Source of the DNA: Pseudomonadota bacterium
GTDB taxonomy: Bacteria > Myxococcota_A > Polyangia > Polyangiales > Polyangiaceae
Length of the DNA: 64,000 nucleotides
Direction: 5' to 3'
NCBI GenBank assembly: GCA_023398955.1
Contig: JAEWRL010000009.1
Coordinates: 1-64,000, forward strand
Part shown: positions 52,177 to 61,527 of the stretch, piece after piece
How positions within the stretch are numbered: the first letter of the stretch is position 1
Layout: each line of letters starts with the position of its first letter
Made by a program: the position numbers and the translations under genes
The notes under the pieces: generated by a model
What the model saw: only the letters and a program-made list of their open reading frames with translations
Told to the model about the DNA's origin: nothing
Databases searched by the model: none

Positions 52177-53673
52177 ATGGATCACGGCAAGAAGCCCATT
52201 GGTCGAATCTTGCTCCAGCAGAGAGCCGTCAGCCCCGGTGAGTTGGAGCGGGCGTTGACCGACTGTGAGCAAGGGGGACGTCTCGCATCGAGGCTGACGG
52301 CGCAGGGGAGCGTCAGCGACATCGATGCGTTGAAGGCGCTCAGCGAGCAGTATGGAATCCCCGGCATCGACGTGACGCAGATCTGCTTGAAGCTTTCCGA
52401 TCTCGAGCTCCTGCCCCGGGAGATCGCAGAGAAGCACCTAATCCTGCCGGTCCTGAGCCGCGAGGATCGTCTGTTCGTTGCGATGGGTAACCCCAATGAA
52501 CGCAAGGTACTCGACGAACTCGAGTTCGTCACCGGTCAGAAAGTGTATGCCTACGTCGCGCTCGAGGCGGCCCTCACCAATGCGATTCACGAAGCATACA
52601 CAAGGAAGGCGCGCGGGGAGGAGTTCTATGCCGGACCGCGCTGCCCTCCGGAGCTAATGCGCCGCGCGGGCATGCCGGTCTCGGAGCGCGCCCTGGAACC
52701 CGGCGCGGACCGCGGTGAGCTGGACGAGCACCGGGATTCGTCTCCGCCCGCCTATGAGACGCCTGGCGTGGTCGTCGACGATGCTGTCAACAGGGTGTCG
52801 CGCGCCGATGATGTCGAGGACAGCGGTTTTGGGAACGTGTCCAAGGAGCTGAGCCGCGTCACGGACTTGCCCGTTCAGCTCGATGCGCTTGCCCAGCCAG
52901 AGGGTGCGCCGACCGTTCTCGTCGTTGACGACGAAGAGGACATCCGAAAGATGCTCACGCGCTTGCTCGTTTCGCGCGGTATGCGCGTACTGGAGGCGGA
53001 CCGTGGGCTCCTTGCGCTGAAGATGGTCAAAGAGCATGCACCCGATCTGATCCTGCTGGACGCAATGCTCCCGGAGGTCCACGGTTTCGAGATCGCGCGT
53101 CGGATCAGGGGAAGCAAACGGTACGGCCACATCCCCATCGTGATGATTAGCGCAGTATACCGCGGGTGGCGCTACGCTGAGGATCTGAAACAGAGCTGCG
53201 GGGTCCAGTACTACATCGAGAAACCGTTCAGGATTAGCGATGTGTTGCAGGCCGTAGAGGGTTCCCTTGCGGCGCGCAGCAATGAGCCGTCGGCGGCCTC
53301 TTCGGAGCAGCTCTCGGCGGAGGCCGAAAAATGCCTCGAGTCGGGGGTTGCCGCGTATAAGGAAGGGCGGCTCAATGACGCGATCGCCGAGCTGAAACGG
53401 GGGATTGGGATCGATCCTCTGGCCTTCAGGCTGCATTTTCACCTGGGCCTCCTCTATGGCAAGGTTGGGCAGGTGTACGAGGCAATTGGCGAACTCGAAA
53501 CCGCCGTCGAGATCAATTCACACCACTTCCCAGCTGTGAAGAACTTGGCGGTGCTCTACCAGAAGGCGGGGTTCCGAAACAAGGCTGCGGACACTTGGGG
53601 CCGGGCGCTTCGACTAGCCCCCGACGAAGCAACTCGCGAAAACATTCGCGAGCACGTCATGAACCTACTTTGA
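52177..53673 (+). CDS. MshEN-REC-TPR regulatory protein
   Basis: A 498-residue protein. Residues 5-150 match the type II secretion/pilus ATPase N-domain (MshEN; IGRILLQQRAVSPGELERAL), which in other proteins can bind c-di-GMP. A receiver domain follows (about 250-370; VLVVDDEEDIRKML and LILLDAMLPEVHGF with the acceptor aspartate), then two or three TPR units to the end (SGVAAYKEGRLNDAIAELKRG). No output DNA-binding domain. The ATG at 52177 gives the natural N-terminus. Possible motility or polarity regulator. Confidence 0.85.
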   Translation: MDHGKKPIGRILLQQRAVSPGELERALTDCEQGGRLASRLTAQGSVSDIDALKALSEQYGIPGIDVTQICLKLSDLELLPREIAEKHLILPVLSREDRLFVAMGNPNERKVLDELEFVTGQKVYAYVALEAALTNAIHEAYTRKARGEEFYAGPRCPPELMRRAGMPVSERALEPGADRGELDEHRDSSPPAYETPGVVVDDAVNRVSRADDVEDSGFGNVSKELSRVTDLPVQLDALAQPEGAPTVLVVDDEEDIRKMLTRLLVSRGMRVLEADRGLLALKMVKEHAPDLILLDAMLPEVHGFEIARRIRGSKRYGHIPIVMISAVYRGWRYAEDLKQSCGVQYYIEKPFRISDVLQAVEGSLAARSNEPSAASSEQLSAEAEKCLESGVAAYKEGRLNDAIAELKRGIGIDPLAFRLHFHLGLLYGKVGQVYEAIGELETAVEINSHHFPAVKNLAVLYQKAGFRNKAADTWGRALRLAPDEATRENIREHVMNLL

Positions 53674-53736
53674 GGCTAACGGGTTCCCCGCTGTGGCCGT
53701 GTATCCATGGCTACTCTCTTAGCTCGCGGGAGCCGC

Positions 53737-54939
53737 ATGGACCGGATCTGCCCAGAGTGTGGAGCCCCCCTACAGGCGCGGGCGAGTCAGCCATCGCTGG
53801 TGACAGGTGTTGGTCAGTGCCGCCATTGTGGTGCCAGCGGGGACGACGCTTTCCCTTGTAGTCGCACCGGACGCGCACCCCCCGCGCATGGGCAAGGGCG
53901 TGCAGAGCAGTCAGTCGCTGCGCCCCGCGGTCGGGTGCAGCGGGTCGCGGGAGCAGGTTTTGCGTCGATGGTCCCGTCGGTGCCGAGCTCGCGTTTGCAG
54001 CCGCCGAAGCGCGGACCCGGTGCTCCTGGGAAGGGTACCATCGCGAAGCTTGCATCACTGTCGCGTGGGACCGCTCTTTCTCAGCGGCCCTCCGCTCCGC
54101 GGGTGAAAGGCAGGCAAGGTGAGGGCACTCGTGCGGGGCTGCCGCCCCACTGTCGCACCGGGGCGCCACCGCTCACGATGGGAGGTCCTGACCCGCCCAC
54201 GGACCATCTGGCGTCCCGCCACGCTGCTTTGGCACGTGCGGTCACCGTGCAGGGTTCGCTCCCTGGTCGGATCCCGTCGAAAGGACCGAGGATCGACCTC
54301 AGCATGGCATTTGGCGCTCCAGGTGAGCCTCCGGCAGCGGAAGAAGGAGTGCCGGTTCAGGTTTTGGACAAGACGGCCGACGCGGTCGTGGCGACGGAAG
54401 CAGGACGGCGCCGCGGCCAGCCTCGCAAACTGGGATGGAGACGCGTGTCCTTGCTGCTCACGAGCGCTGCGGGTGCTTGTCTGCTCGCCTTGGCTTACGC
54501 GCGCATGGCCGACGGTGGAGCGGACAGCTCGAGCACGGAAGCACGCCATTCCGGGGAACTGGCGTCAACGAAGGATCGAGTGGCAGGCGCGGGAGTTGGG
54601 CAGCGGGGGAGCGGCTCAGCGGATACGTCGCAGCGGGCGAAGCCTTTGAGCATGGCGGCCATCGAGGCGGTCGTCTCTCGGTACAAGGGCGAGGTGAGAC
54701 GTGGCTGCTGGGAGCCTATCGTCACCCGGGTCCCCGTCGCGGCCGTGCACGTGCCCGTGCGCGTCGAAGTTACCATCGAGATCGCAGCTGACGGTCGCGT
54801 TCGCCACGCGACATCGGGCAACGATCCAACCGGCTTCACGGAGCTTTGTCGCTGCGTCGAGAAGCGAGTCAGCACCTGGCGCTTTCCGCCGAGCAGCGGT
54901 CCCACCATGACGCTCATCCCGTTCCTCTTCGGCCCCTGA
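53737..54939 (+). CDS. Zinc-ribbon, one-TM protein with AgmX/TonB-like C-terminus
   Basis: A 400-residue protein. An N-terminal zinc ribbon (ICPECGAP... QCRHCGAS) precedes about 200 low-complexity residues, a TM helix (about 240-258; VSLLLTSAAGACLLALAYA) and a C-terminal domain of about 95 residues. That domain, with IEAVVSRYKGEVRRGCWEP, RVEVTIEIAADGRVRHAT and RRVSTWRFP-like motifs, resembles the AgmX/TonB periplasmic domain. This plan resembles myxobacterial envelope and gliding-motility proteins. The exact role is inferred. Confidence 0.7.
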   Translation: MDRICPECGAPLQARASQPSLVTGVGQCRHCGASGDDAFPCSRTGRAPPAHGQGRAEQSVAAPRGRVQRVAGAGFASMVPSVPSSRLQPPKRGPGAPGKGTIAKLASLSRGTALSQRPSAPRVKGRQGEGTRAGLPPHCRTGAPPLTMGGPDPPTDHLASRHAALARAVTVQGSLPGRIPSKGPRIDLSMAFGAPGEPPAAEEGVPVQVLDKTADAVVATEAGRRRGQPRKLGWRRVSLLLTSAAGACLLALAYARMADGGADSSSTEARHSGELASTKDRVAGAGVGQRGSGSADTSQRAKPLSMAAIEAVVSRYKGEVRRGCWEPIVTRVPVAAVHVPVRVEVTIEIAADGRVRHATSGNDPTGFTELCRCVEKRVSTWRFPPSSGPTMTLIPFLFGP

Positions 54940-55045
54940 AAGGCAGCGAGACGATGCCGAGTGACCGTGGGGTCCTACGCCACTTCCGGCGGCGCTCGGC
55001 CGCCAGTGACAAAAGCACTGCGCCCCGCAGAAGCAGAGCGCAGCG

Positions 55046-55423
55046 GTCCAAGCTGCCAATAAGCCGGGTTCTGTCGCGCGGCTTGGTCGCCCTTGCTGCG
55101 CTGGTGATCATTCCTCTGGGGCGACGATTGCTCGCCACCTCTAGCAGCCAACCCCGGGGCTTCGGACGGGCCGTCCTCGGGCGCCCCTATACGCGGCCTT
55201 GCTCCGGATGGGGTTTGCCGTGCCGCGACCGTTGCCGGCCGCGCGGTGGGCTCTTACCCCACCGTTTCACCCTTACCCGCGCGCTAGAGCGGACGGGCGG
55301 ACTGTTCTCTGTGGCACTTTCCTGGAGGTCACCCTCACCGGGTGTTACCCGGCATCCTGCCTTGTGGAGCCCGGACTTTCCTCCCGGTGCGATGCACCGA
55401 GCAATCACCTGGGCGACTTGGAC
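55046..55423 (-). ncRNA. rnpB: RNase P RNA (bacterial class A)
   Basis: Read on the minus strand, the RNA starts GTCCAAGTCGCC and ends GGCAGCTTGGAC, which pair as helix P1. The universal 5' core GAGGAAAGTCCGGGC lies at 55369-55383 and the 3' core ACAGAACCCGGCTTAT at 55059-55074. The total of about 378 nucleotides fits a class A RNase P RNA, the ribozyme that cuts tRNA 5' leaders. Ends are set by P1 and may be off by a few bases. Confidence 0.95.
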
Positions 55424-55538
55424 GCGGACAGGCTAGCAGCTAGTTCGAGCAAAATCACCGGGATTTTTCGGCGTGTAGGCGCTCGGTCCCGAGAGCCCCG
55501 TGCGCGGCACCGGGGCACGGGACCTCACTTCCCATGGA

Positions 55539-56423
55539 TCAGGCGGCGCTCTCGACGTCCGAATCGGTGCCGGCAAGCTGACGGCCCAGGTCTCCGATGT
55601 GCGCCTTGAGCTTGCGCTTGGCCCGAGCTTCAAGCTGCCGGGCGCGCTCTCGCGAGACTCCCAGCCGTCGGCCGATCTCCGCGAGTGAGAGTTCGTCTTC
55701 TGCATCCGCCATCAATCGCTTCTCGACAATGAAGCGTTCGCGCGGGTCGAGCCCTTCGAGCGCGGCGCGCACCGCCCTAGAGAGCTGGTCGCGCACCTGC
55801 TGCCCACCGAAGCTGTCCTCCTGATTGGCATCGGGTGATTGCAGGGTGTCTACCAGGGTTGTCAGTGCGTCATCGAACACCTTGGAGTCAAGGGACACGT
55901 CGCGTCCGTCGAGACGCCGAAGCATCGCGGAAATTTGTGCCTTTGGCATGTTGAAGCGCTCTGCCAGCATCTCGTCGGCCTTATCCCCCTCGCCGACGAG
56001 ATTGGTGATCCGAACCCGCTCACGCCGTAGCTTGAAGAACATCTTCGAGCGAAGCGCGCCCGAGCCCGCACTCACGAGGCTCCACGACCGGATGATGTAA
56101 TTGAGCATATAGGCGCGGATCCAGTAGGCAGCATAAGTCACGAACCGGTTTCCGCGCTCGGGCTCGAACTTGCTGAGCGCATGAACGACCCCAAAGTTGC
56201 CCTCTGCAATGAGCTCCGCGAGCGGCAAACCATAACGTCGATACTTCAGCGCGATGGCCACCACGTATCGCAAGTGGGCTCGTACCAGCGCCTCCTTGGC
56301 CTTCTCGTCACCTTCATTGCACCAACGAGTGCTGATCTCGAGCTCCTCTTCACGACTCAACCGCGGAAGGTGCTGGACCATCGTGATGTAGCGGGACACT
56401 GCGGGATCGATCTCACGTGCCAT
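55539..56423 (-). CDS. rpoH: RpoH-like alternative sigma factor (sigma-32 family)
   Basis: A 294-residue sigma-70 family protein. Region 2 is KEALVRAHLRYVVAIALKY...EGNFGVVHALSKFEPERGNRF, with YAAYWIRAYMLNYIIRSW. SKMFFKLRRER matches the RpoH box of heat-shock sigma factors. Region 4 ends SLAEIGRRLGVSRERARQLE. Region 1.1 is absent. The ATG at 56423 gives the usual short N-terminus. Myxobacteria have several RpoH-like sigmas used in development, so the role may not be heat shock alone. Confidence 0.88.
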   Translation of the reverse strand: MAREIDPAVSRYITMVQHLPRLSREEELEISTRWCNEGDEKAKEALVRAHLRYVVAIALKYRRYGLPLAELIAEGNFGVVHALSKFEPERGNRFVTYAAYWIRAYMLNYIIRSWSLVSAGSGALRSKMFFKLRRERVRITNLVGEGDKADEMLAERFNMPKAQISAMLRRLDGRDVSLDSKVFDDALTTLVDTLQSPDANQEDSFGGQQVRDQLSRAVRAALEGLDPRERFIVEKRLMADAEDELSLAEIGRRLGVSRERARQLEARAKRKLKAHIGDLGRQLAGTDSDVESAA

Positions 56424-57215
56424 GAGTGGTGCCTTTCGGTCCGGCGATACGTGCCGGCATTGTGGCTTGGGCTGTCGAGTCGGCTGAGGCCTCGGTACCC
56501 AAGCGTCGTCTGTGAACTTAGGGTGTGCTCGAATTTGTCTACGCGCGGGATGCGGGATCGGTTGCGCCAAATCGCGCACAATTTTCGGAAGTGGACTTCC
56601 GGCGTGGAATTTGGACCATATACAATATTCGGGCCTGCTGGCAGGAGCCCACGAGGGGAGGGTGCTGGTGTGCGACGACCGGTTTCGGATGTCCCATGCC
56701 CCAGCAATCTAGCAGGATTGCGAGTCCGTGCTCGCAGCCGCGTGCGAGCCGAGGTTAGCGACAGCGTGGGCCGAGCGGGCGGCGCACACGCACTGGGAAG
56801 CCGGGACGTGGCGTTTTGTCCCCCCCTGTGCTGTGGCGCGCGCAATCAGTGCGCGAATTGGTCGTCGTCGTTGCGCGTTCCGAGGGGGGCAGGACCGCAG
56901 GGGAAGCGGGCCGGGCGACGGGGCAGCGACGCACAAGTGGTGTCATGCGCGAGCGAAGCAGCGCTGATGCATGGCGCACGGCGCCGGTTCGAGTCGTCTC
57001 GTGGACGCACCCAGATCCCCTCCGGTGCCATGCGGGATGCGATGACCCGACGCTACTTCGGGCCTGCTCCCACGCCCCGCGCACTGCAGGCTTGCCTCCG
57101 CGTGCAACGCGGACTCCCCCCACGAGGGTGCCTACCTCCCGTTGACTGCCCCCCGGCGGTCAAAGCTGCGAACGCTGCCTACCATCTGGAGAAATGGCCA
57201 GCATGTCCATCGCCG
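56424..57215. other. Long intergenic region between sigma factor and Fe-S carrier genes
   Basis: About 790 bases upstream of the sigma gene and downstream of iscA. No protein-like frame stands out. A short AT-richer patch (56610-56635) and the perfect stem CGGAAGT-GG-ACTTCCG (56586-56601) lie 160-180 bases before the sigma ATG and may be promoter and operator. The rest (56700-57200) shows nothing I can name. Confidence 0.4.
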
Positions 57216-57539
57216 CTAGGCCTGGAACGAGCTCCCGCAGCCGCAAGTGCCGGAGACGTTCGGATTGCCGAACTTGAAGCCCGATCCTGCCGCGGTTTCC
57301 ACGTAATCGATTTGCGTGCCGTCCAGGTACTGAAAGCTGAGCGGGTCCACGAAGAGCTTGACCCCGTTTGATTCGAAGGATTCGTCCATGTCCGTTGGCT
57401 TGTCTTCGAAATAGAGGTCGTACTGAAAGCCAGCACACCCGCCACCAATCACCCGGAGCCTCAACCCCTGACTTTCCAGCCCTTCGCTCTGCGCGATTTC
57501 CTTCACCTTTTCTGCGGCAAGCTCTGTGATCGAGATCAT
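57216..57539 (-). CDS. A-type Fe-S cluster carrier (IscA/ErpA)
   Basis: A 107-residue protein with one N-terminal-half cysteine in GGGCAGFQYDL and the C-terminal pair CGCGSSF, the three ligands of A-type carriers that pass Fe-S clusters to apoproteins. LRVIGGGCAG and FVDPLSFQYLDG are family motifs. The ATG at 57539 begins MISITELAAEKV, the normal start; an upstream in-frame ATG adds 12 residues. It stands alone, not in an isc or suf operon. Confidence 0.93.
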   Translation of the reverse strand: MISITELAAEKVKEIAQSEGLESQGLRLRVIGGGCAGFQYDLYFEDKPTDMDESFESNGVKLFVDPLSFQYLDGTQIDYVETAAGSGFKFGNPNVSGTCGCGSSFQA

Positions 57540-57831
57540 CTGAAGATTCCTAGGAACGGCTTTTGACTTGGGCAACTATGGAGCGTCAGGGCGAGTTGGC
57601 AACCGGTAGGCCGCCAACGACCTTTTGGCAAAGACTTTGCCCCGAGGCTGGGCCATTGGGTAAGCAATGCTGAATGCGGCTCGCGAGTAAGAGCGTCGGG
57701 CTCATGTGGAGAGCGAATACGAGCCGGGTGGCCGATGAACTGTGGGGTGTGCCCTGCGGGGGCCGTCCGGGTCGAGGTGGTGCGAGGAGCGGGATGCAGG
57801 GCGCTCTCCGTGCTCTCCGCGGAGGCTCTCG

Positions 57832-59040
57832 GTGAGCGTCACGCTCGACGAAGTCGTGAGCGCCGCGCGGCTGCGTGTCGCGTCGCTCGTCGCGGAGCTC
57901 AGTGGGTACCTGGTGCTTGCCGCAGCAGACCACTTCATCGACTCACCGCGCCAGGTCACCTCCGCAGAAGTCTTGCTACAGGAGGACGGATCGATCATTG
58001 TCATCGGGGGTGAGGCTTGTGACGAGGCCCATGCCGAGGGATGCTTGCGAGCCCTGCTCGCAGAGTGCCTCGCGGTCTCCAGGAGCGGTGCGCCGGCCAT
58101 ACATCGCGCCGCTTCCGCGAGCACGCGCGTGGGCGTGAGCCGCTTCGTCATAGAACTCGAGGCAGCGCTGATCCCGGTGAACCGTGCTGCTTCGAGACGC
58201 GCGCTCGCTCGCCTGCATCGTGAGGTCTCAAGAGCAAAGGGAGCCAGGCTGCTCGACGAAGCTGCCGACGTTGCGAGCACCGGCATCGCGCCAGCCGGCA
58301 TGGCAATGGGCCGCGGCGGTCATTGCGCCGTCGGTCGGGTCGTGGTCGCCGAAGGAGGGCCGCAGTCCGATGTGGCCGTCGACCTCGCAGCGCGCGAGGA
58401 GGAGCGGCCGCCCAGCGACGAGCCCGACCTCAGCGACGAGGCGACTCGGCAACTGCCGAAGCGGAGCACCGCGCGTCGTGAGGATGGAGGTGAGACAGTT
58501 CGTTGCGACCTTCCCCCTCCCCAGGAGCAGACTCAACGCATCGACGTGGCGTCACTCCACAGCCCCGATCCGCCCCACGTGACCGACGCGGAGGAGCCCG
58601 TGACACCCCTGGTTGAGTCCCGCAGCGCATCCGGTGGCGCCGTGCAGAGGTTCCACCGGTCGAATGCCAGCGGCGTCCCAGTGGGCGGGGTGGCTGGGCA
58701 TCCCACTCGCCAAGGGGGCCAACATGGGCTTCGAGGCAGTCCCTCGGTACCTGCGGTCCCCAGTACTCACGAAGCAGCTCTCCCGACGGCGAGCTTCGAC
58801 AGTGAGAGGCCCGGAGCGGTCCTGCCACCCTCGACGGAGCCCTCATCGAACAGCAGTGCGTCGCGGCCGGTGCGCTCGGCACCCCGAGTCTTCGCTCCGC
58901 GGCAGAGTGACGTCGGACAGCTTGTGGACGACTTCGCCACGTCGGATGTGCGGAGCGACAAGGAGCTCTGCGAACAGTTGCGGGAGCTTGCCGGGATTGA
59001 CGGCGCGCCGGATCTCGCGGATGCGAAGGGCCGCGGATAA
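57832..59040 (+). CDS. Unknown protein with helical N-half and disordered tail
   Basis: A 402-residue protein. The GTG at 57832 follows GGAGG by six bases. Residues 1-150 form an alpha/beta-helical domain with LVAELSGYLVLAAADHFIDSP and VIELEAALIPVNRAASRRAL. About 215 residues of Ser/Pro/Arg-rich low complexity follow, and a short acidic C-terminal motif GQLVDDFATSDVRSDKEL. I recognise no domain. This style of N-domain plus long disordered tail is common in myxobacteria. It may be a substrate or partner of a kinase outside the window. Confidence 0.65.
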   Translation: MSVTLDEVVSAARLRVASLVAELSGYLVLAAADHFIDSPRQVTSAEVLLQEDGSIIVIGGEACDEAHAEGCLRALLAECLAVSRSGAPAIHRAASASTRVGVSRFVIELEAALIPVNRAASRRALARLHREVSRAKGARLLDEAADVASTGIAPAGMAMGRGGHCAVGRVVVAEGGPQSDVAVDLAAREEERPPSDEPDLSDEATRQLPKRSTARREDGGETVRCDLPPPQEQTQRIDVASLHSPDPPHVTDAEEPVTPLVESRSASGGAVQRFHRSNASGVPVGGVAGHPTRQGGQHGLRGSPSVPAVPSTHEAALPTASFDSERPGAVLPPSTEPSSNSSASRPVRSAPRVFAPRQSDVGQLVDDFATSDVRSDKELCEQLRELAGIDGAPDLADAKGRG

Positions 59041-59207
59041 GACTCACAGCCGGCCCGCGGCGCAGTACGACGACAGGGCACAAATGGGGGCACATGTTGA
59101 GCGGCCGCTCGTTCATGCGAAGCTTCCGGGTCCAGAGACGGAACCCGCAGTGTGTTGGTGCAGAGCTCGATTGACGTGGACCGTGGGTATGCGATCGTTG
59201 CCCGACC

Positions 59208-59609
59208 ATGCACGAGCAGGATCTTGCCATCGTTAAGGGCTTGGTTACCGTCGCCTGGGCCGATGGATACGTCTCTGCCGAAGAGACCCAGCTCATCGAT
59301 GGGTTGCTGGAGGCGTTCAATGCTTCTCCGAGCGAAGCACGTGAGGTGCGGTTGTATGCCCAGTCCAAGAAGACGCTGGAAGACGTGCCCGTCACGGACC
59401 TCAGCTACGACGACCGGCGAGTGCTGCTGCACCATGCCATCCTGCTGACGCTCATCGACAGCGAACAACACGAGAGTGAGAAGAAGCTCATTGAGGAGCT
59501 ATGTCTTCGTCTGCGCATCTCTACGGTCGAAGCCGAGGCCATCGCGGCCTCCGCCGAGGCCCGCGCGAGAGAGTTGAATGGGGCTGGGGGGGATGCACCC
59601 GACCGCTGA
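59208..59609 (+). CDS. TerB-like tellurite-resistance family protein
   Basis: A 133-residue helical protein with the TerB/DUF533 pattern: VTVAWADGYVSAEETQLIDGLL, the paired acid-rich metal-binding segment, and ILLTLIDSEQHESEKKLIEEL. TerB-like domains bind metal and often act near membranes. It stands alone on the plus strand, 168 bases after the unknown gene and 95 bases before the START-like gene. Confidence 0.85.
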   Translation: MHEQDLAIVKGLVTVAWADGYVSAEETQLIDGLLEAFNASPSEAREVRLYAQSKKTLEDVPVTDLSYDDRRVLLHHAILLTLIDSEQHESEKKLIEELCLRLRISTVEAEAIAASAEARARELNGAGGDAPDR

Positions 59610-59704
59610 GCGTTTGTCGCCGTTCGCAAGGATGCCCCTGTCCACGCTCTCCTGAACCGCGCTGTTTGGCGGGCAAGCTCACGCCCTGGTAGTCTGGGCG
59701 CACC

Positions 59705-60508
59705 GTGTCGTGGAGCTATGCGCGAGTGAGTTTGCTTGGGGTGCTGCTCGGGGAGGCGTGCGTCGCGTGCGGGAGTCATGTGGGTTCATCCGTCGCTACA
59801 GCAACGGCGCGCATGAGAACGGGATGCGAAGGGGACGAGCGGGTATTGGCGGATCGGGCTGCAGAGGATGGGCTCGTCACCAGCAACAGCGCGGCCTTGG
59901 CGCGCCCCGCCACGACTGGGCAATGGGGAGTCTTCGATGACGGTCCCCTGTCTCCAGCGGAGAGCGCGCGCGTCATTCAGGGCTTGACCGTATCCAGGCC
60001 GCTCGAGTTCCGGCACGCAGGTGGGTCGTATATCGGTGGCGTCGCGCACCAGCTCGTTCGAGCAGAGGTCGACCAGATCCTAGAGACCCTCCTGGACGTC
60101 GACCAGATTCCCTCAGCCCTCCCGCTCACCCATGATGCGCGACTCGTGGAGCAAAGCGCCGGGGCGCTGGCTGTGGAGCTGGTTCAAGGCAACGCACTGG
60201 TGCGGGCACGCTATACGATCTGCATCTTACGAACTGAGGACAATCTGGTGCGGTTCTGGCTCGACAAGCAGCGCCCGCACGACATCCGCGACGCGTGGGG
60301 CTACTTCCGAGCGATTGGGTTCTCCGAGGGGCAGTCGCTGGTGACAGTGGCCGTGGCTCTGGACCTTGGCTCTCCGCTCACGCGCGCTCTCCTTGAGAAG
60401 CGGGTTCAGCGGGTCGCCTTGTCCTCGCCTGCCCATTTGCGAGACTACTTGGAGCCGCAGAACGTGTCCCACAGCGAGGGCAGCGTTCCGAGTCGGGTGT
60501 CAGAGTAG
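59705..60508 (+). CDS. Secreted START/SRPBCC-like protein
   Basis: A 267-residue protein with a short N-terminal signal that could be a lipoprotein signal (ACVACG, a weak lipobox). The mature part, with TVSRPLEFRHAG, ALAVELVQGNALVRARYTICILR, VRFWLDKQRPHDIRDAWGYFRA and SLVTVAVALDLGSPLTRALLE, resembles START/polyketide-cyclase-like helix-grip proteins, which bind lipids or hydrophobic ligands. Start is GTG at 59705. Its role is unknown. Confidence 0.6.
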   Translation: MSWSYARVSLLGVLLGEACVACGSHVGSSVATATARMRTGCEGDERVLADRAAEDGLVTSNSAALARPATTGQWGVFDDGPLSPAESARVIQGLTVSRPLEFRHAGGSYIGGVAHQLVRAEVDQILETLLDVDQIPSALPLTHDARLVEQSAGALAVELVQGNALVRARYTICILRTEDNLVRFWLDKQRPHDIRDAWGYFRAIGFSEGQSLVTVAVALDLGSPLTRALLEKRVQRVALSSPAHLRDYLEPQNVSHSEGSVPSRVSE

Positions 60509-60594
60509 AACGCCAGGGCTCTGTGTTGTTCGGCGGGCCGGATATGTCACTGTCGCTTTTCCGGTTGCTAAGCCCTCGGGTAATAGTGGGGGGC

Positions 60595-61527
60595 ATGCTC
60601 TCGCGGGTCGGAATCATCGCGTTCAACACTTATCGCGAGGCAGTGCGGGCGCGCCTGCTCCACGGCCTCTTCGGACTCGCCCTTGCGACCGGCGCATACT
60701 CGCTCGTGGTCGGAGCTCTCACGCTGGGCAACGGGATGCGCGTGATCAGCGACCTGGGAGCGGCTTCGGCATCCGTGTACGGAGTAGTCGTGGCTGTGAT
60801 GCTCATGGCCACGTCGCTGCATAGAGAGCTGGAGCTCAAGACAATTTTTCCGATTCTGGCCCGACCAATTCGACGCCACGAATACCTGGCCGGAAAATAC
60901 CTCGGAGCACTCTTGGTGCTGGTGGCCTTCGTGGGGGCGAACACCGGTGCGCTGCTGTTAGCCGTTGCGCAAGCAGGTGGCAGACCAGCCTGGCAGCCCA
61001 TTTCTGGCGCTGCTGTACCAACGGGTCTCGCGCTTGTGCTGGCATTCTGGCGGAGACGCTGGAGCACCTGGCTTCCCGTCCCCTGGGCGGCAGCGCTGTT
61101 CGTCACCGGAGTTTGGTTGGCCGGAGTCGCTCCTGACGAGCGGGCCGTGCTCGCGCGTTCTGCTCTCCTGACGATGAGCGAGGTGGCCATCATCTCGGCC
61201 GCGGCTCTTGTCTTTGCTGCCTTCACATCTCCCTTCCTCACCGCAGTATTCACGTTCTCGGTGTTCGTGGTTGGCCGCTCCGCGGATAGCCTCGCGCAGC
61301 TCCCGGAGCGCGTATTCGGGGCTGCGATTCGGGCCACGGGAGAGTTTCTGGCGCGCGTGGTGCCAAACCTCATGATCTATGTGCCACCGCGACCGCTGCT
61401 GACGGGAGAGCAGGTGGAACCCCCGTTCGGAGAATATGCATGGCTTGCAGTGACACAAGCCATGGCGTGGAGTGTGGCCCTCCTGGTACTGGCGAGTCTC
61501 ATCTTCAGGAAGCGGGACTTTCAATGA
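60595..61527 (+). CDS. ABC-2 type transporter permease
   Basis: A 310-residue membrane protein with about six TM helices. The start FNTYREAVRARLLHGLFGLAL and the cytoplasmic loop LELKTIFPILARPIRRHEYLAGKYLGA are typical of ABC-2 permeases of the NosY/GldF type. The ATG at 60595 follows a GGGGGG stretch. No ATPase gene lies nearby in the window. It overlaps the next gene by four bases. Confidence 0.85.
   Translation: MLSRVGIIAFNTYREAVRARLLHGLFGLALATGAYSLVVGALTLGNGMRVISDLGAASASVYGVVVAVMLMATSLHRELELKTIFPILARPIRRHEYLAGKYLGALLVLVAFVGANTGALLLAVAQAGGRPAWQPISGAAVPTGLALVLAFWRRRWSTWLPVPWAAALFVTGVWLAGVAPDERAVLARSALLTMSEVAIISAAALVFAAFTSPFLTAVFTFSVFVVGRSADSLAQLPERVFGAAIRATGEFLARVVPNLMIYVPPRPLLTGEQVEPPFGEYAWLAVTQAMAWSVALLVLASLIFRKRDFQ

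Noticed and set aside
56181..57371. 396-codon plus-strand frame across the sigma gene start and the Fe-S carrier gene
   Set aside because: It overlaps two well-supported minus-strand genes and is rich in Arg/Pro/Ser with no fold.
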